A DNA stretch of 64,000 bases, from positions 22,271 through 86,270 of the forward strand of contig JAGQHB010000060.1 in assembly GCA_020432045.1 (NCBI GenBank), in the 5' to 3' direction. Positions 1 through 9,028 of the stretch are shown here, piece after piece. The stretch's first letter is position 1. Every line of letters starts with the position of its first letter. Both the position numbers and the translations under genes were made by a program. Source of the stretch: Dehalococcoidia bacterium (GTDB lineage Bacteria; Chloroflexota; Dehalococcoidia; Tepidiformales; Tepidiformaceae). A model generated the notes under the pieces. That model had not been told where the DNA came from. It saw only the letters and a program-made list of their open reading frames with translations, and made no database searches.

Positions 1-783
1 GTAGGCCTGGACGACTTCGCGGACCTGGGCTCCGTTGCCAGCGATGACAGGGCGGCCGCTGGCCTTCATACGCTCGATCATTTCCTTGTCATCGGTGAGG
101 ACAAGCATGCCCTGGGCGCTGCGGTGGATTTCCTTCGGATCGCGGCCAATCGCGCGGCAGTGCTCTTCAAGGACGGCACCCTTCTGCTTGAGGATCTCGG
201 GGCCTCCCCAGACGTTCCACTCATCTGCGTAGGTGGCAGCGATGCGCATGGTGACTTTTTCGCCGCCGCCGCCGATGAGGAGCGGGAGCGTGCGTTGCGC
301 AGGCTTGGGGACGAGGGGGGCGTCAGTGAGCTGGTAGTAGCGGCCGGCGAAGTCCGTGCGGTCGTTCAGAAAGAGGCTCTTGACGACCTGACAGGCTTCT
401 TCCAGGCGGCGCATGCGGCCGCCAAGTGTTGAGAATTCGATGCCGTACTTCTGGTGCTCGTTCTCCTGCCAGCCCGCGCCGAGGCCGAGGACGAGCCGGC
501 CCGCGCTGATGTTGTCGACGGTGGCAGCCATCTTGGCGAGGACCGCGGGGTGACGATAGGTGTTGCCGGTGACGAGCGGGCCGATGCGGATCCGGGGCAC
601 CGAGGCAGCCAGGGCAGCGAGTGTCGTCCATGCTTCATTCGTAGGTCCAGACACGTCCTCCGCGTTTGGCATGAAGTGGTCGGCATACCAGATTCCATCG
701 TATCCGCGCTTCTCGGCGTGGAGCGCGAGTTCGAGCGTGGATTCCCAGGGCTGGGCCGGGCCCGGCCAGACGCTGAATTTCAT
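1..783 (-). CDS. LLM class F420-dependent oxidoreductase, partial
   Basis: The first 261 codons of a luciferase-like (LLM) TIM-barrel oxidoreductase; the C-terminus lies beyond the window edge. Visible family features are the N-terminal strand MKFSVWPGPAQPW, the segment GIWYADHF, the ASVPRIRIGPLVTGN strand, the SAGRLVLGLGAGW motif at the flavin/F420 site and the LIGGGGEKVT stretch. Family members use reduced F420 or FMN for hydride transfer or monooxygenation; the substrate cannot be read from sequence. The ATG at 783 is the only reasonable start. It lies 47 bases downstream of the toroid gene on the same strand, so yajQ, toroid and this gene probably form one operon. LLM assignment is secure; F420 use is inferred from resemblance. 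Confidence 0.9.
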   Translation of the reverse strand, partial: MKFSVWPGPAQPWESTLELALHAEKRGYDGIWYADHFMPNAEDVSGPTNEAWTTLAALAASVPRIRIGPLVTGNTYRHPAVLAKMAATVDNISAGRLVLGLGAGWQENEHQKYGIEFSTLGGRMRRLEEACQVVKSLFLNDRTDFAGRYYQLTDAPLVPKPAQRTLPLLIGGGGEKVTMRIAATYADEWNVWGGPEILKQKGAVLEEHCRAIGRDPKEIHRSAQGMLVLTDDKEMIERMKASGRPVIAGNGAQVREVVQAY

Positions 784-830
784 AATACAGAGACCTCGCG
801 GGAGGGGATTAGCGACACTCTACGGCGGAC

Positions 831-1805
831 TCAGGCGGCTGTCCCGCAGGCGGCATCAGACTCCGACCTCACGTCCCACCAGCGGAGGACGCGAAGTGCA
901 CGAAGCGTATTCCATCTGCCCGGTTCGCCGGCTCGCTCGACCTGAATCCAGCTGGCACCGCGATAAGGGGCACGGGCGTGCCAGCGGCCATCTGACTTCC
1001 TGGCGCGCAGCAGCAAGTCGATCGCCGGAATGACGCGAGGATCCCGCGGCGCACCGACGGACTGAAGGTAGTCGAGACCGCGCAGCATGTCGTAGCGCCA
1101 TTGCGGCGGAAACGGGAAACGGGCAATGCCAGGGAATGCGTGCCGGCCGGTCGTGTGAGACTGATACAGGGAGTGCGCGAAGAGAAACTCATGGCAACGG
1201 GAACGGGCGGATGCCAGTTCAGGCGAAAGCTCGCCGGTCCGGGCTTCCCACTCCTGGATCCCGTCGAGGGCGCTGATCGTGGTGTGAAAGGAGCTGTGCG
1301 TGGCGCCGTTGGATCGCTGGCAGTTCCAACCGCCGTCGGCCATCTGCTCGCGTATGAGGTTGGCAACCAATGGCTCAAGCCCGGCGAAAGCGGGCAAGAA
1401 GCGAGCTCCGAGGGCGAGACCCATGCCAGTGATGCAGGTCTCGCCGCTGACGGGCCTTCCTCGAACGGAGGTGACGTAGTTGAGGCCGCCGTCGGCGCGC
1501 AAGCCACGGTCGAGAAGGATTTGCATCCCCCTGGCGGCACGCGGTTCACCAGGCTCAAGACCGAGTTGGCGCAGCAGTACGAGCGTGTAGAACGTGGATG
1601 TCCACTTGGGGTTGTAAGCGCCACCCGCCCAGGTCCCTTCGGCGTCCTGCCGGGAAAGGAGCTCGGCTCCCCAGCCATCGGATGAGACCCGCGCCCGCTC
1701 GGCAGCGACGTCCGCGGGATCCGCATCGAGCAGATTCGCCTTCACCTGCCAGCGGATCGACGGGTCGCCTTCCAAAAGCCACCGTGTGATCTCGCTGCCG
1801 TCCAC
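831..1805 (-). CDS. alpha-alpha toroid (squalene cyclase/prenyltransferase-fold) protein, copy 1
   Basis: A 324-residue protein of function unknown to me. It has spaced QW-like repeats typical of terpenoid-cyclase alpha-alpha toroids: RQDAEGTW (52-59), MADGGWNC (155-162) and RKSDGRW (269-275), and it ends in GRWNTLRALRVLRWW (296-310). I see neither the DXDD catalytic motif of squalene-hopene cyclases nor a signal peptide, and it is about half the length of a hopene cyclase. Cyclase activity should therefore not be assumed. A clear paralogue lies at 44378-45373, sharing the N-terminal pattern RWLLxxDPxIRWQV. The GTG start at 1805 follows AAGG; yajQ ends 11 bases upstream and an LLM oxidoreductase follows. 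Confidence 0.85.
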   Translation of the reverse strand: MDGSEITRWLLEGDPSIRWQVKANLLDADPADVAAERARVSSDGWGAELLSRQDAEGTWAGGAYNPKWTSTFYTLVLLRQLGLEPGEPRAARGMQILLDRGLRADGGLNYVTSVRGRPVSGETCITGMGLALGARFLPAFAGLEPLVANLIREQMADGGWNCQRSNGATHSSFHTTISALDGIQEWEARTGELSPELASARSRCHEFLFAHSLYQSHTTGRHAFPGIARFPFPPQWRYDMLRGLDYLQSVGAPRDPRVIPAIDLLLRARKSDGRWHARAPYRGASWIQVERAGEPGRWNTLRALRVLRWWDVRSESDAACGTAA

Positions 1806-1816
1806 CGCATGTGACC

Positions 1817-2317
1817 TTAGCGGTAGTTACCGAATTTCAGCTCGATACCCCAGTCCTCGCCTTTTACGGCCTTGATCACCGACTGGAGCTCTTCGCGGCT
1901 GGGGCTGCTGACGCGGACGGCGTCGCCCTGGACCTGGGCGTTCACCTTCTTGAACTTCTGATCCTTGATGAAGCGGACGATCTTCTTGCCCATATCGGTT
2001 TCGATGGCCTGCACCATAGTGACGACCTGGCGGACGGTGCCGCCGCCGGCTTCTTCAATGGAGCCGCGGGAGAGGTTCGGAAGTGGCACGTTGCGGGCGA
2101 TGAGCCGCTGTTGGAGCACTTCCCAGATCGCGTTGAGCTTGTATTCGTCGGTGGTGTGGATGGAGATCTTCGCGTCGCGGCGATCGTAGTCGACTTCGAC
2201 GAGGATGCCCTTGAAGTCGAAGCGGTTGGTGATCTCGCGCAGCGCCTGGTTGACGGCATTGTCAACTTCCTGGAGGTCGCAGCCGGTCGTGATGTCGAAG
2301 GTTTCGTCCTTGGCCAT
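1817..2317 (-). CDS. yajQ: YajQ family nucleotide/c-di-GMP-binding protein
   Basis: A 166-residue cytosolic protein of the YajQ family (two ferredoxin-like halves), reported to bind nucleic acid or cyclic di-GMP. Family hallmarks are the start MAKDETFDITTG, the conserved block ITNRFDFKG and the C-terminal DWGIELKFGNYR. Length is normal for the family. The ATG at 2317 is preferred over an upstream in-frame start (position 2332) because family members begin exactly at MAKDxxFDI. It is first in a probable leftward operon with the toroid and LLM genes and is divergent from the MFS gene. The biochemical role here is uncertain. Confidence 0.93.
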   Translation of the reverse strand: MAKDETFDITTGCDLQEVDNAVNQALREITNRFDFKGILVEVDYDRRDAKISIHTTDEYKLNAIWEVLQQRLIARNVPLPNLSRGSIEEAGGGTVRQVVTMVQAIETDMGKKIVRFIKDQKFKKVNAQVQGDAVRVSSPSREELQSVIKAVKGEDWGIELKFGNYR

Positions 2318-2428
2318 ACATACAACGTACAACGTGGAGGGCCAGTCGCAACGGGCGGCCGCTCGCCCGGAATGGTTCCAGACCGAACAATGCGGGATCG
2401 AGCGACCCAGGGAAGGACTACGGGTGGG

Positions 2429-3652
2429 ATGAGGCTATCCGCCGGGGGGAACCTTTTCGCCGCGCTCCGGCACCGCCAATTTGCGTTGCTGTGGTGGGGA
2501 CAGGCCGGGTCGCGGGTGGGCGACCACATCTACACGGTAGTGCTGCCGCTCTGGGTCCGGCAGGAGACTGGTTCGGCGAGCGCCATGGGGCTCGTTCTGC
2601 TGTGCACCGTGCTGCCGGCGGTCTTGCTAATGCCCGTAGCGGGAGCGCTGGTGGACCGCCTGTCACGTCCCCGCGTGATGTTCACGAGTGACCTTGTCCG
2701 TGCGGGGGCGGCCCTCTCGATTGGTTTGGCTGAGGCGGCGGGCGTGTTGGAGCTACCGTTTGTGTTAGTGGCGAGCGTTGCCTTCGGGCTGGCACAGGCC
2801 TTCTTCCAGCCCGCGTATGTCGCTGTCGTGCCACAGGTGACGCCAAAAGGCGACCTGCAAAGCGCAAACTCGCTCACTGCCCTGAGCCAGCAGATCGCAG
2901 CTGTGTTGGGCCCGGCCGCCGGGGCGGCGCTGCTCCTGTTCGCGGGTGCCGCGGCGGGATTCGTGGTGAACGGGCTCTCGTTTCTCGCCTCGGCAGCGAC
3001 GCTGGCCGTGATGGACTGGCGGGCAATCCGTCCAGAGGCCAGTGCAAGCCGCGTACTGGATGACGTCCGCGAGGGATTTTCAACGGTGCGATCGGAACCG
3101 TGGATCTGGTACACGATCCTGCTGGCGGGCCTGGCAAACATCACGTTGACAGGGCCGATGCGGGTGGCACTTCCCTTTCACCTCGATGCGGAGCGCGACA
3201 TGGGCTGGGCGTTCGGCGCGGTGCTCGCTGCCGGCGCCGTGGGCTCGGTGGTGATGGCACTTATGGTGGGAAGACGGAAAGGACGCCTGCGGCAGCGAGG
3301 CCTGATGGCCTACCTTGCGTGGCAGGCAAATGGGCTGATGCTCATAGCACTGGCATCGGGACTTCCGGTGAGTTTCCTGTTGGTGGCTGCGCTGGGCGGT
3401 GGGGCGGCGCTCACGCTCTTTGAACTAATCTGGGTTGGAACGCTGCAGGAAATGGTGCCGCTGGAACGGCTGGGCCGCGTTGCAAGCATCGATTATGTCG
3501 TCTCATTTGGCCTGCTGCCGTTAGGAGGGCTCGCGGTGGGTTTCGCGACCGATGCGTTTGGCGGAGCGGAAGTGCTGGCGGTTTGCGGAGCGATCACGGC
3601 TACGTTGCCGTTGCTCGGGCTCCTGACGCCGAGGATCCGCAGCCTGGACTGA
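2429..3652 (+). CDS. MFS transporter (MFS_3/EntS-like exporter)
   Basis: A 407-residue polytopic inner-membrane protein of the major facilitator superfamily. It opens with [19 protein letters not shown], the typical entry of the MFS_3 (EntS/tetracycline-type efflux) branch. The cytoplasmic loop motif [13 protein letters not shown] follows helix 2. Hydrophobic segments continue to about residue 400, consistent with 12 helices. The ORF stays open further upstream, antisense to yajQ, but that part lacks MFS character. I therefore start at the ATG at 2429, just after GGAAGGA and before the first membrane-adjacent segment. Substrate is unknown; drug or siderophore export is typical of relatives. 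It is not in an obvious operon with the downstream mutase. Confidence 0.88.
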   Translation: MRLSAGGNLFAALRHRQFALLWWGQAGSRVGDHIYTVVLPLWVRQETGSASAMGLVLLCTVLPAVLLMPVAGALVDRLSRPRVMFTSDLVRAGAALSIGLAEAAGVLELPFVLVASVAFGLAQAFFQPAYVAVVPQVTPKGDLQSANSLTALSQQIAAVLGPAAGAALLLFAGAAAGFVVNGLSFLASAATLAVMDWRAIRPEASASRVLDDVREGFSTVRSEPWIWYTILLAGLANITLTGPMRVALPFHLDAERDMGWAFGAVLAAGAVGSVVMALMVGRRKGRLRQRGLMAYLAWQANGLMLIALASGLPVSFLLVAALGGGAALTLFELIWVGTLQEMVPLERLGRVASIDYVVSFGLLPLGGLAVGFATDAFGGAEVLAVCGAITATLPLLGLLTPRIRSLD

Positions 3653-3714
3653 GGGTGGCATCGGCTTCCCGTATACTCGGTGTTCGCGCAGAACGATCGA
3701 AAAGGGAACATGCG

Positions 3715-5379
3715 ATGACCGAGGACACGGACAGGACGGAGCAACTCCGAAGCGACTACAACGAGGCCGTCGTGCAGGAAGGCCGGGAACTGGCGGGCCC
3801 GTGGATGACGGTCTCAAGCCGGCCGATCGAACGCCTGTACGACCCGACGGACCTCGCGGGTATCGACTATGAGCGAGACATCAATCTGCCCGGGAACTAC
3901 CCGTACACGCGCGGCATCCACCGGACCGGATATCGGGGGAAGCCGTGGACGATCCGCATGTTCAGCGGGTTCGGCTCGGCGGAAGAGACAAACGCGCGGT
4001 ACAAGGAACTGCTGAACACGGGCAACAACGGGCTCTCGATCGCCTTCGACATGCCGACGCTAATGGGCTACGACCATGATGAGCCGTGGGCGGAAGGCGA
4101 GTTCGGGAGCTGCGGCGTCGCGATCGACCACCTCGGCGATATGGACATCCTGCTATCGGACCTGCCGCTGGACCGGATCACGACGTCGATGACGATCAAC
4201 AGCCCGGCACCGGTGGTGTGGGCGTTGTTTATCGCCTCGGCGGAGAAGCGGGGGATACCGCGGGAGAAGCTCGGGGGCACACTTCAGAACGACATCCTGA
4301 AGGAATACATCGCCCAGAACGAATACATCTATCCTCCGCGCGACTCGATGCGGCTCGTTACGGACACGATCGAGTTCGCGGCGAAGGAGATGCCTCTCTG
4401 GAACCCGGTGAGCGTAAGCGGATACCACATCCGTGAAGCCGGGTCGACGGCCGCGCAGGAGCTGGCATTCACGCTGGCAGACGGTGTGGAGTATGTGAAG
4501 TGGGGCCTGGAGCGGGGGCTGGACATCGATTCATTTGCCGGGCGGATCAGCTTCTTCTTTAACAGCCACAATGACTTCTTCGAGGAGATCGCGAAATTCC
4601 GGGCGAGCCGCCGAATCTGGGCGCGGCTGATGCGCGAGCGGTTCGGCGCGGAGAGCCCGCGATCCTGGTTGATGCGGTTCCACACGCAGACGGCCGGCGT
4701 TTCGCTGACCGAACAGCAGCCCGAGGTGAACCTCGTGAGGGTGGCGATCCAGGCACTGGCGGGTGTGATGGGCGGGACACAGTCGCTACACACGGACGCG
4801 ATGGACGAGGCGATAGCACTACCGAGCGACAAGGCGGCGAAGCTTGCCGTGCGGACGCAGCAGGTCATCCTGCACGAGAGCGGCATCGTGAACACGGTGG
4901 ATCCGCTAGGTGGGTCGTATTTTGTCGAGAAGCTGACGGACGACATGGAACGTGACGTGAACCGCTACTTTGACCAGATCGAGGCGCTGGGCGGCGTGAT
5001 CCCTGCGATCGAACAGGGGTTCTTCCAGAAGGAGATCGCGGAAGCATCCGCGCGGTACCAACGGGAAATCGAAACGCGGGATCGGATCATCGTCGGCGTG
5101 AACGAGTACCTCAGCGACGAGAAGGCTGACATTCCAATCTTGAAGATGGACCCGGAAGGAGAACGGCGGCACATAGCGCGTCTCAAGGCGTGGCGGGCCG
5201 AGCGCAACGCCGACCGCTGGGGCGAGGCGATGCGCAGACTGGAAGAAGCGAGCCGGGCGGAGAAGATGAACACGATGCCGTTCATCATTGATGCTGTGAA
5301 TGTGGGGGCAACGGTTGGCGAGATCTGCAATCTCTGGCGAAAGGTGTACGGCGAGTACACCGAAATGGTCGTGGTTTAG
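3715..5379 (+). CDS. acyl-CoA mutase large subunit (methylmalonyl/isobutyryl-CoA mutase family)
   Basis: A 554-residue B12-dependent mutase large subunit: a TIM-barrel substrate domain without the C-terminal cobalamin-binding domain, which must be a separate protein. Visible motifs include [39 protein letters not shown] and [12 protein letters not shown] with H238. By my alignment, the two residues that select substrate carboxylate in methylmalonyl-CoA mutase (Tyr89, Arg207) are F83 and Q201 here, as in isobutyryl-CoA mutases. No small subunit, epimerase or MeaB-type chaperone gene is adjacent. The ATG at 3715 follows AAAGGGA and a TATACT -10-like element at 3672. Family certain; substrate inferred. 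Confidence 0.92.
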   Translation: MTEDTDRTEQLRSDYNEAVVQEGRELAGPWMTVSSRPIERLYDPTDLAGIDYERDINLPGNYPYTRGIHRTGYRGKPWTIRMFSGFGSAEETNARYKELLNTGNNGLSIAFDMPTLMGYDHDEPWAEGEFGSCGVAIDHLGDMDILLSDLPLDRITTSMTINSPAPVVWALFIASAEKRGIPREKLGGTLQNDILKEYIAQNEYIYPPRDSMRLVTDTIEFAAKEMPLWNPVSVSGYHIREAGSTAAQELAFTLADGVEYVKWGLERGLDIDSFAGRISFFFNSHNDFFEEIAKFRASRRIWARLMRERFGAESPRSWLMRFHTQTAGVSLTEQQPEVNLVRVAIQALAGVMGGTQSLHTDAMDEAIALPSDKAAKLAVRTQQVILHESGIVNTVDPLGGSYFVEKLTDDMERDVNRYFDQIEALGGVIPAIEQGFFQKEIAEASARYQREIETRDRIIVGVNEYLSDEKADIPILKMDPEGERRHIARLKAWRAERNADRWGEAMRRLEEASRAEKMNTMPFIIDAVNVGATVGEICNLWRKVYGEYTEMVVV

Positions 5380-5394
5380 CGATCCGGCCGGCGC

Positions 5395-7185
5395 TCAGTA
5401 GTCGGACGGGTCCACATCGCCGCCGCGGCTATCGCGGAGGCCGGCAATGCGCGTGCGCTCGGCCAGCAGGCGAAGAATCTCGAGTGCCTGGGAAGCAGTC
5501 GGTGTGTCCCCCGCCTCTTCGATGAGGCGTCCGACTTCGGCGTCAATGGCGTCAAGACGTTCCTTTGCCTCGTCTTCGGTGAGGGGCTCAGCGGTGTCTC
5601 CACCGTTCGCACCCTGCGGCGGTGACCCGCTCTGTCCGGGTTCTCCGCCGGGTTGGCTGCCGGGGTTATCTGCCGGATCTGCGCCGGGATCGCCAGGTGT
5701 ACCGGGCTCTCCACCCTGGCCGGGCTCCGGGGTCGCCGCCTGATCGCCACTGTTCGACGGATTGCCCCCGGGGGGCGGCTGGGAGGCGGGGGCCAGGAGA
5801 CGGAGGACAACTTCGTAGTCGCGGCGGCTGACTTCGTCGGTGGGATCTTCAATCAGGGCCTGTTTGAACGAATCGAGGGCGCCGGGGAGGTCTCCGAGGG
5901 CAAACCGTTGATGGCCGATGCTGGCATGGGCGCGGTTCCGCCAGCGAGGAGACGGGCTAGAGAGGGCACGCCGGGCGGCCGCCGCCGCTTCTTCGAAACG
6001 CCCGTCTGCGTTTAGCGCGGCGGCGAGGTTGAGGGTGAGGGCCGGGTCACCGGGGCGCTCGGTCTGAGCTTCGACAAAAAGTTCGGCCGCCCTGGCGAAC
6101 TGGCCGCTTCGGTACGCTTCGAGGGCTTGTTCGTTGTAGCCATGGGCAGCGGTCGCGCAGCCGGTGAGCAGCGCGGCGGCGGCAACAGCAATCGCTGCGG
6201 CAACGTGACGGCGGCGAGGCCGGAACCTCTCGGCCGCGGTCCCGAGGACGGCGAAGATGACGGCAGCTCCGGCGAACCATTGCGACCGTTCGATTGGGAC
6301 GGTCCGCTCACGTTCATCGAAGGTGGCGCGATTCAGCGAGGCGAGGCGGCCGGGGACGATGCTGGCGAGGAGCGACGGATCCGAGCCGAGGTAGCTACCA
6401 CCGGCGGCGGCGGCGAGGGCGCGGAGGAAATCCGCGTTCAGCCTGGTGACGACGGGCGAACCATCGGCGCGGGTGAGCGTGGTGGTAGCACCGGTAACGG
6501 GATCGACGACGGGCACGGCCGAGCCCTCGGTCGTGCCAACGCCGAGGACGAGGAAATCGACTCCACTGGTAGCGATCCGCCCGGCGGTTCCAACAGGATC
6601 GGGGCCGAGATCGTCGCCGTCGGTAATCAGCAAGAGCAGGCGTCCTGACTCCGACTCGGGATCGAAGGCTTCGAGTGCGACGTCGACGCCGGACCGGGCA
6701 CTGGTGCCAGCGCCGACGAGGACCGGCGCCGGCTCCAGGCCCTGGACGATGCGGGCGGCGGCATCAAGGTCGGCGGTGAGTGGGAAGCGGACGCGCGCGT
6801 CGCCCGCGAAGACGACAAGGCCGGCGCGGTCGCCTCCGAGCCGTTTCAACATAGATTCGATGCCGGCGCGGGCTGCTGCGAGACGGCTCGGCTCGATGTC
6901 GGTGGCCGCCATGCTGCGGGAGACATCGAGGACGACAAAGAGGTCGGCGCCGCGGCGCGGGACGAAGGCGTCCCGTTCGCTCCAGCGGGGGCCCGCAGCG
7001 GAGACGACGGCTGCCGCGATTGAGAGGCCAAACAGGAGGGCAGCGAGTACCGGCGGCCCAGCGACGGGCGTGCGGGATAACGCCACGAGGCGGCGAGCAC
7101 CGTGCCGCATGCCAAACCACCAGGCGGCAATCGCGACCGGGATCAGAGGCAGGAGAGCGAGGAAGAGCGGACTCGCGAAGGTCAT
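5395..7185 (-). CDS. BatB-BatC fusion: VWA domain membrane protein with TPR and Gly/Pro-rich tail
   Basis: A 596-residue protein joining two Bat components usually encoded separately. The N-terminal half is BatB-like: membrane helices near 7-24 and 47-64, then a von Willebrand A domain with MIDAS motif DVSRS (87-91) and LLLITDGDD (about 184-192). A third hydrophobic segment at 328-342 ends in LLTGC, which looks like a lipoprotein signal left inside the protein. TPR repeats follow (about 350-460), then a Gly/Pro-rich linker and a charged C-terminus, as in BatC. Last gene of the moxR-bat operon; it overlaps BatA by ATGA and converges on the mutase gene. Bat systems have been linked to stress tolerance or aerotolerance; the role here is inferred. 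Confidence 0.87.
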   Translation of the reverse strand: MTFASPLFLALLPLIPVAIAAWWFGMRHGARRLVALSRTPVAGPPVLAALLFGLSIAAAVVSAAGPRWSERDAFVPRRGADLFVVLDVSRSMAATDIEPSRLAAARAGIESMLKRLGGDRAGLVVFAGDARVRFPLTADLDAAARIVQGLEPAPVLVGAGTSARSGVDVALEAFDPESESGRLLLLITDGDDLGPDPVGTAGRIATSGVDFLVLGVGTTEGSAVPVVDPVTGATTTLTRADGSPVVTRLNADFLRALAAAAGGSYLGSDPSLLASIVPGRLASLNRATFDERERTVPIERSQWFAGAAVIFAVLGTAAERFRPRRRHVAAAIAVAAAALLTGCATAAHGYNEQALEAYRSGQFARAAELFVEAQTERPGDPALTLNLAAALNADGRFEEAAAAARRALSSPSPRWRNRAHASIGHQRFALGDLPGALDSFKQALIEDPTDEVSRRDYEVVLRLLAPASQPPPGGNPSNSGDQAATPEPGQGGEPGTPGDPGADPADNPGSQPGGEPGQSGSPPQGANGGDTAEPLTEDEAKERLDAIDAEVGRLIEEAGDTPTASQALEILRLLAERTRIAGLRDSRGGDVDPSDY

Positions 7186-8120
7186 GCTGAGAGCCTCCGG
7201 AGCCAGGAACCGCGAAGCGCGATCTCTCCCAGAAGGAGTGCCGCGGCAGGAATCACGAACCAGGGTGCAAGGTACGTGAACCGCTCGAAGCGCTCGCGGC
7301 CAACGCTGCTCTTTTCGAGGGAACCAATCTCTTCATAGACGGCGGCAAGCTCTTCGGGGGTGTCTGCTTCGAAGTAACGGCCGCCGGTGCGCTCGGCGAT
7401 CTCCGTGAGGAGCGCGGCATCGACCTCCGCACCGCCGCCTCGCCCTGGCGTGACGACGCCGATGGTGTAGAGGCGGATGCGGAGTGCGATCGCGAGGTCA
7501 GTGGCATCTTCGGGCGAAAGCGATGGTTCGTTGTGTTGACCGTCGGTGAGGAGGATGACGGCACGGCTGGCGGCCGGCGAGTCACGCAACATATTGAGGC
7601 CCTCAGAGATTCCGAGACCGATCGCGGTGCCATCGGGGAGGAAGCCGGTTTCGAGGTCCGCGATGACGGTGTCGAGCGCGCGGTAGTCGAGCGTGGGCGG
7701 TGAGAGGGCCACGGAAGTGGACGCGAAGGCGACGACGCCGATGCGGTCGTTTTCGCGCCCTCGGATGAATTCGCGCACAACGTCGCGGGTGACGGCGATC
7801 CGGGTCCGGCTGCTGGCCAGGAGGGCATCCATGGAGCTGGAGGTATCGATAGCGAGCGCGATGTCGATCCCGTCAGCAGGAATAACCGCGTTGGCATCCC
7901 CGACGCGGGGGCCGGCGGCGGCGATGGCGAGGAGAACGATGGCTGGAATTCGCACGAGCGGGAGGAACCGTGCGAGGCGGACCCTGGGCCCGGGACGAAG
8001 CGCGCGCAGTCCAGCCAGCGAAGGAAGTTCGACGCCCGCGGGCCGAAAGCGCAACACCACCCACCCGACCGGAACGGCGAGGAGCGCGAGCAACAGAGCA
8101 GCCGGTTCAGCAAAGGACAT
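7182..8120 (-). CDS. BatA-like VWA domain membrane protein
   Basis: A 312-residue membrane protein with two N-terminal helices (about 7-22 and 52-70), a von Willebrand A domain carrying the MIDAS motif DTSSS (92-96) and a C-terminal helix ending in basic residues. The order TM-TM-VWA-TM is the BatA/aerotolerance arrangement, placing the VWA domain outside the cytoplasm. The ATG at 8120 overlaps the BatD stop by one base, and its own stop overlaps the BatB start by four, so translation is probably coupled through the operon. The VWA domain is expected to bind a partner through a metal ion; the partner is unknown. Confidence 0.87.
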   Translation of the reverse strand: MSFAEPAALLLALLAVPVGWVVLRFRPAGVELPSLAGLRALRPGPRVRLARFLPLVRIPAIVLLAIAAAGPRVGDANAVIPADGIDIALAIDTSSSMDALLASSRTRIAVTRDVVREFIRGRENDRIGVVAFASTSVALSPPTLDYRALDTVIADLETGFLPDGTAIGLGISEGLNMLRDSPAASRAVILLTDGQHNEPSLSPEDATDLAIALRIRLYTIGVVTPGRGGGAEVDAALLTEIAERTGGRYFEADTPEELAAVYEEIGSLEKSSVGRERFERFTYLAPWFVIPAAALLLGEIALRGSWLRRLSA

Positions 8121-9028
8121 CAGGCGTCACCATCGACGATCTCGCGGGCCATGTTGAGGTCGGCGCGGCGGCGTTCGCCGGCCGGGCGATAGCCCGCGTA
8201 CACAACGGCGTCGCAGTTTTCCAGGAACCCACCGACGAGGCGTGCCTGGAAGCGGTTGGCACCGCCTCCTTCCATCCGGCGGCGGATCTCCGTGGTCGTC
8301 AACGCCGAGGCCGGGAAGCCATAGTCGCGGGCAATGACGTTCCGAACGAGCGCGGCGAGAGTGCGATAGCCGGTGACGGGGTCGCCGTCGAGCAGGGGTT
8401 CGAGTTCGTCGAGTCCGGTGGGGCCAGTTTCGACAACGGCGGCCTCAGGATCACGGGCAGCGTAGCGCCGGCCGAGACGGCGGGCAGCAACGACGACGAG
8501 CCAAGCAGTAAGTGCGAGGGCGGTCAGCGCCCCAAGGGCGATGGCCGGACGCAAGAACGGTGACTCGGCACCGCCAATAGAAACGGGCGGCGCAAGCGGG
8601 CTCAGTTCAGCCGGTGAATCCGGGTCGAGCGTCGGGACGACGGTCCAGGACAGAGGCGGCAGCTCTCGCCGTGTGACGCCATCGGCGGAGAGCACGGTGA
8701 CGGCGGGCGTGAACGTGCCCGCACCGATCCGGAAGGGCGCCACGGTGACAACGAAGCGATACCGGGCCATTTCTCCGTCTGGTTCGGGCGGCGATGGGAC
8801 GGCGGAGATGACTTCGACACCGTTCCATGAGGGGGCGGCGGAGTCGACCTCGACGATAGCATCGCGTGGAGCGAGGACTTCGATGGTGATGACGGCACGA
8901 TGGCCGATGAAGAGCTCGGAGACCATTACCGACGAACTGTCGCCTTCGTCGGCGCTGGCCTGTACCGGCGGCAGAGCGCCGAATGCGAGGGCGACAAGGA
9001 TTGTGACGAGAATGAGATGGTGCTTCAT
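8120..9028 (-). CDS. BatD-like secreted/membrane protein
   Basis: A 302-residue protein with a clear signal peptide (MKHHLILVTILVALAFGALP, cleavage near QASA), a beta-rich outer region of about 170 residues and one membrane helix near residues 185-205 (ALGALTALALTAWLVVVAA). A cytoplasmic C-terminal tail of about 95 residues follows. This is the topology of BatD-type proteins between DUF58 and VWA genes in MoxR operons. No enzymatic motif is visible. Starts by ATGA overlap with the DUF58 stop. Name is by synteny and topology more than sequence. Confidence 0.75.
   Translation of the reverse strand: MKHHLILVTILVALAFGALPPVQASADEGDSSSVMVSELFIGHRAVITIEVLAPRDAIVEVDSAAPSWNGVEVISAVPSPPEPDGEMARYRFVVTVAPFRIGAGTFTPAVTVLSADGVTRRELPPLSWTVVPTLDPDSPAELSPLAPPVSIGGAESPFLRPAIALGALTALALTAWLVVVAARRLGRRYAARDPEAAVVETGPTGLDELEPLLDGDPVTGYRTLAALVRNVIARDYGFPASALTTTEIRRRMEGGGANRFQARLVGGFLENCDAVVYAGYRPAGERRRADLNMAREIVDGDA

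Noticed and set aside
831..1805. Squalene-hopene cyclase
   Set aside because: QW-like repeats are present but the DXDD catalytic motif is absent and the length is half of a cyclase.
1811..2428. Long open frame upstream of and fused to the MFS gene
   Set aside because: It is exactly antisense to yajQ, has no MFS or other domain character, and the MFS N-terminus begins normally after 2429.
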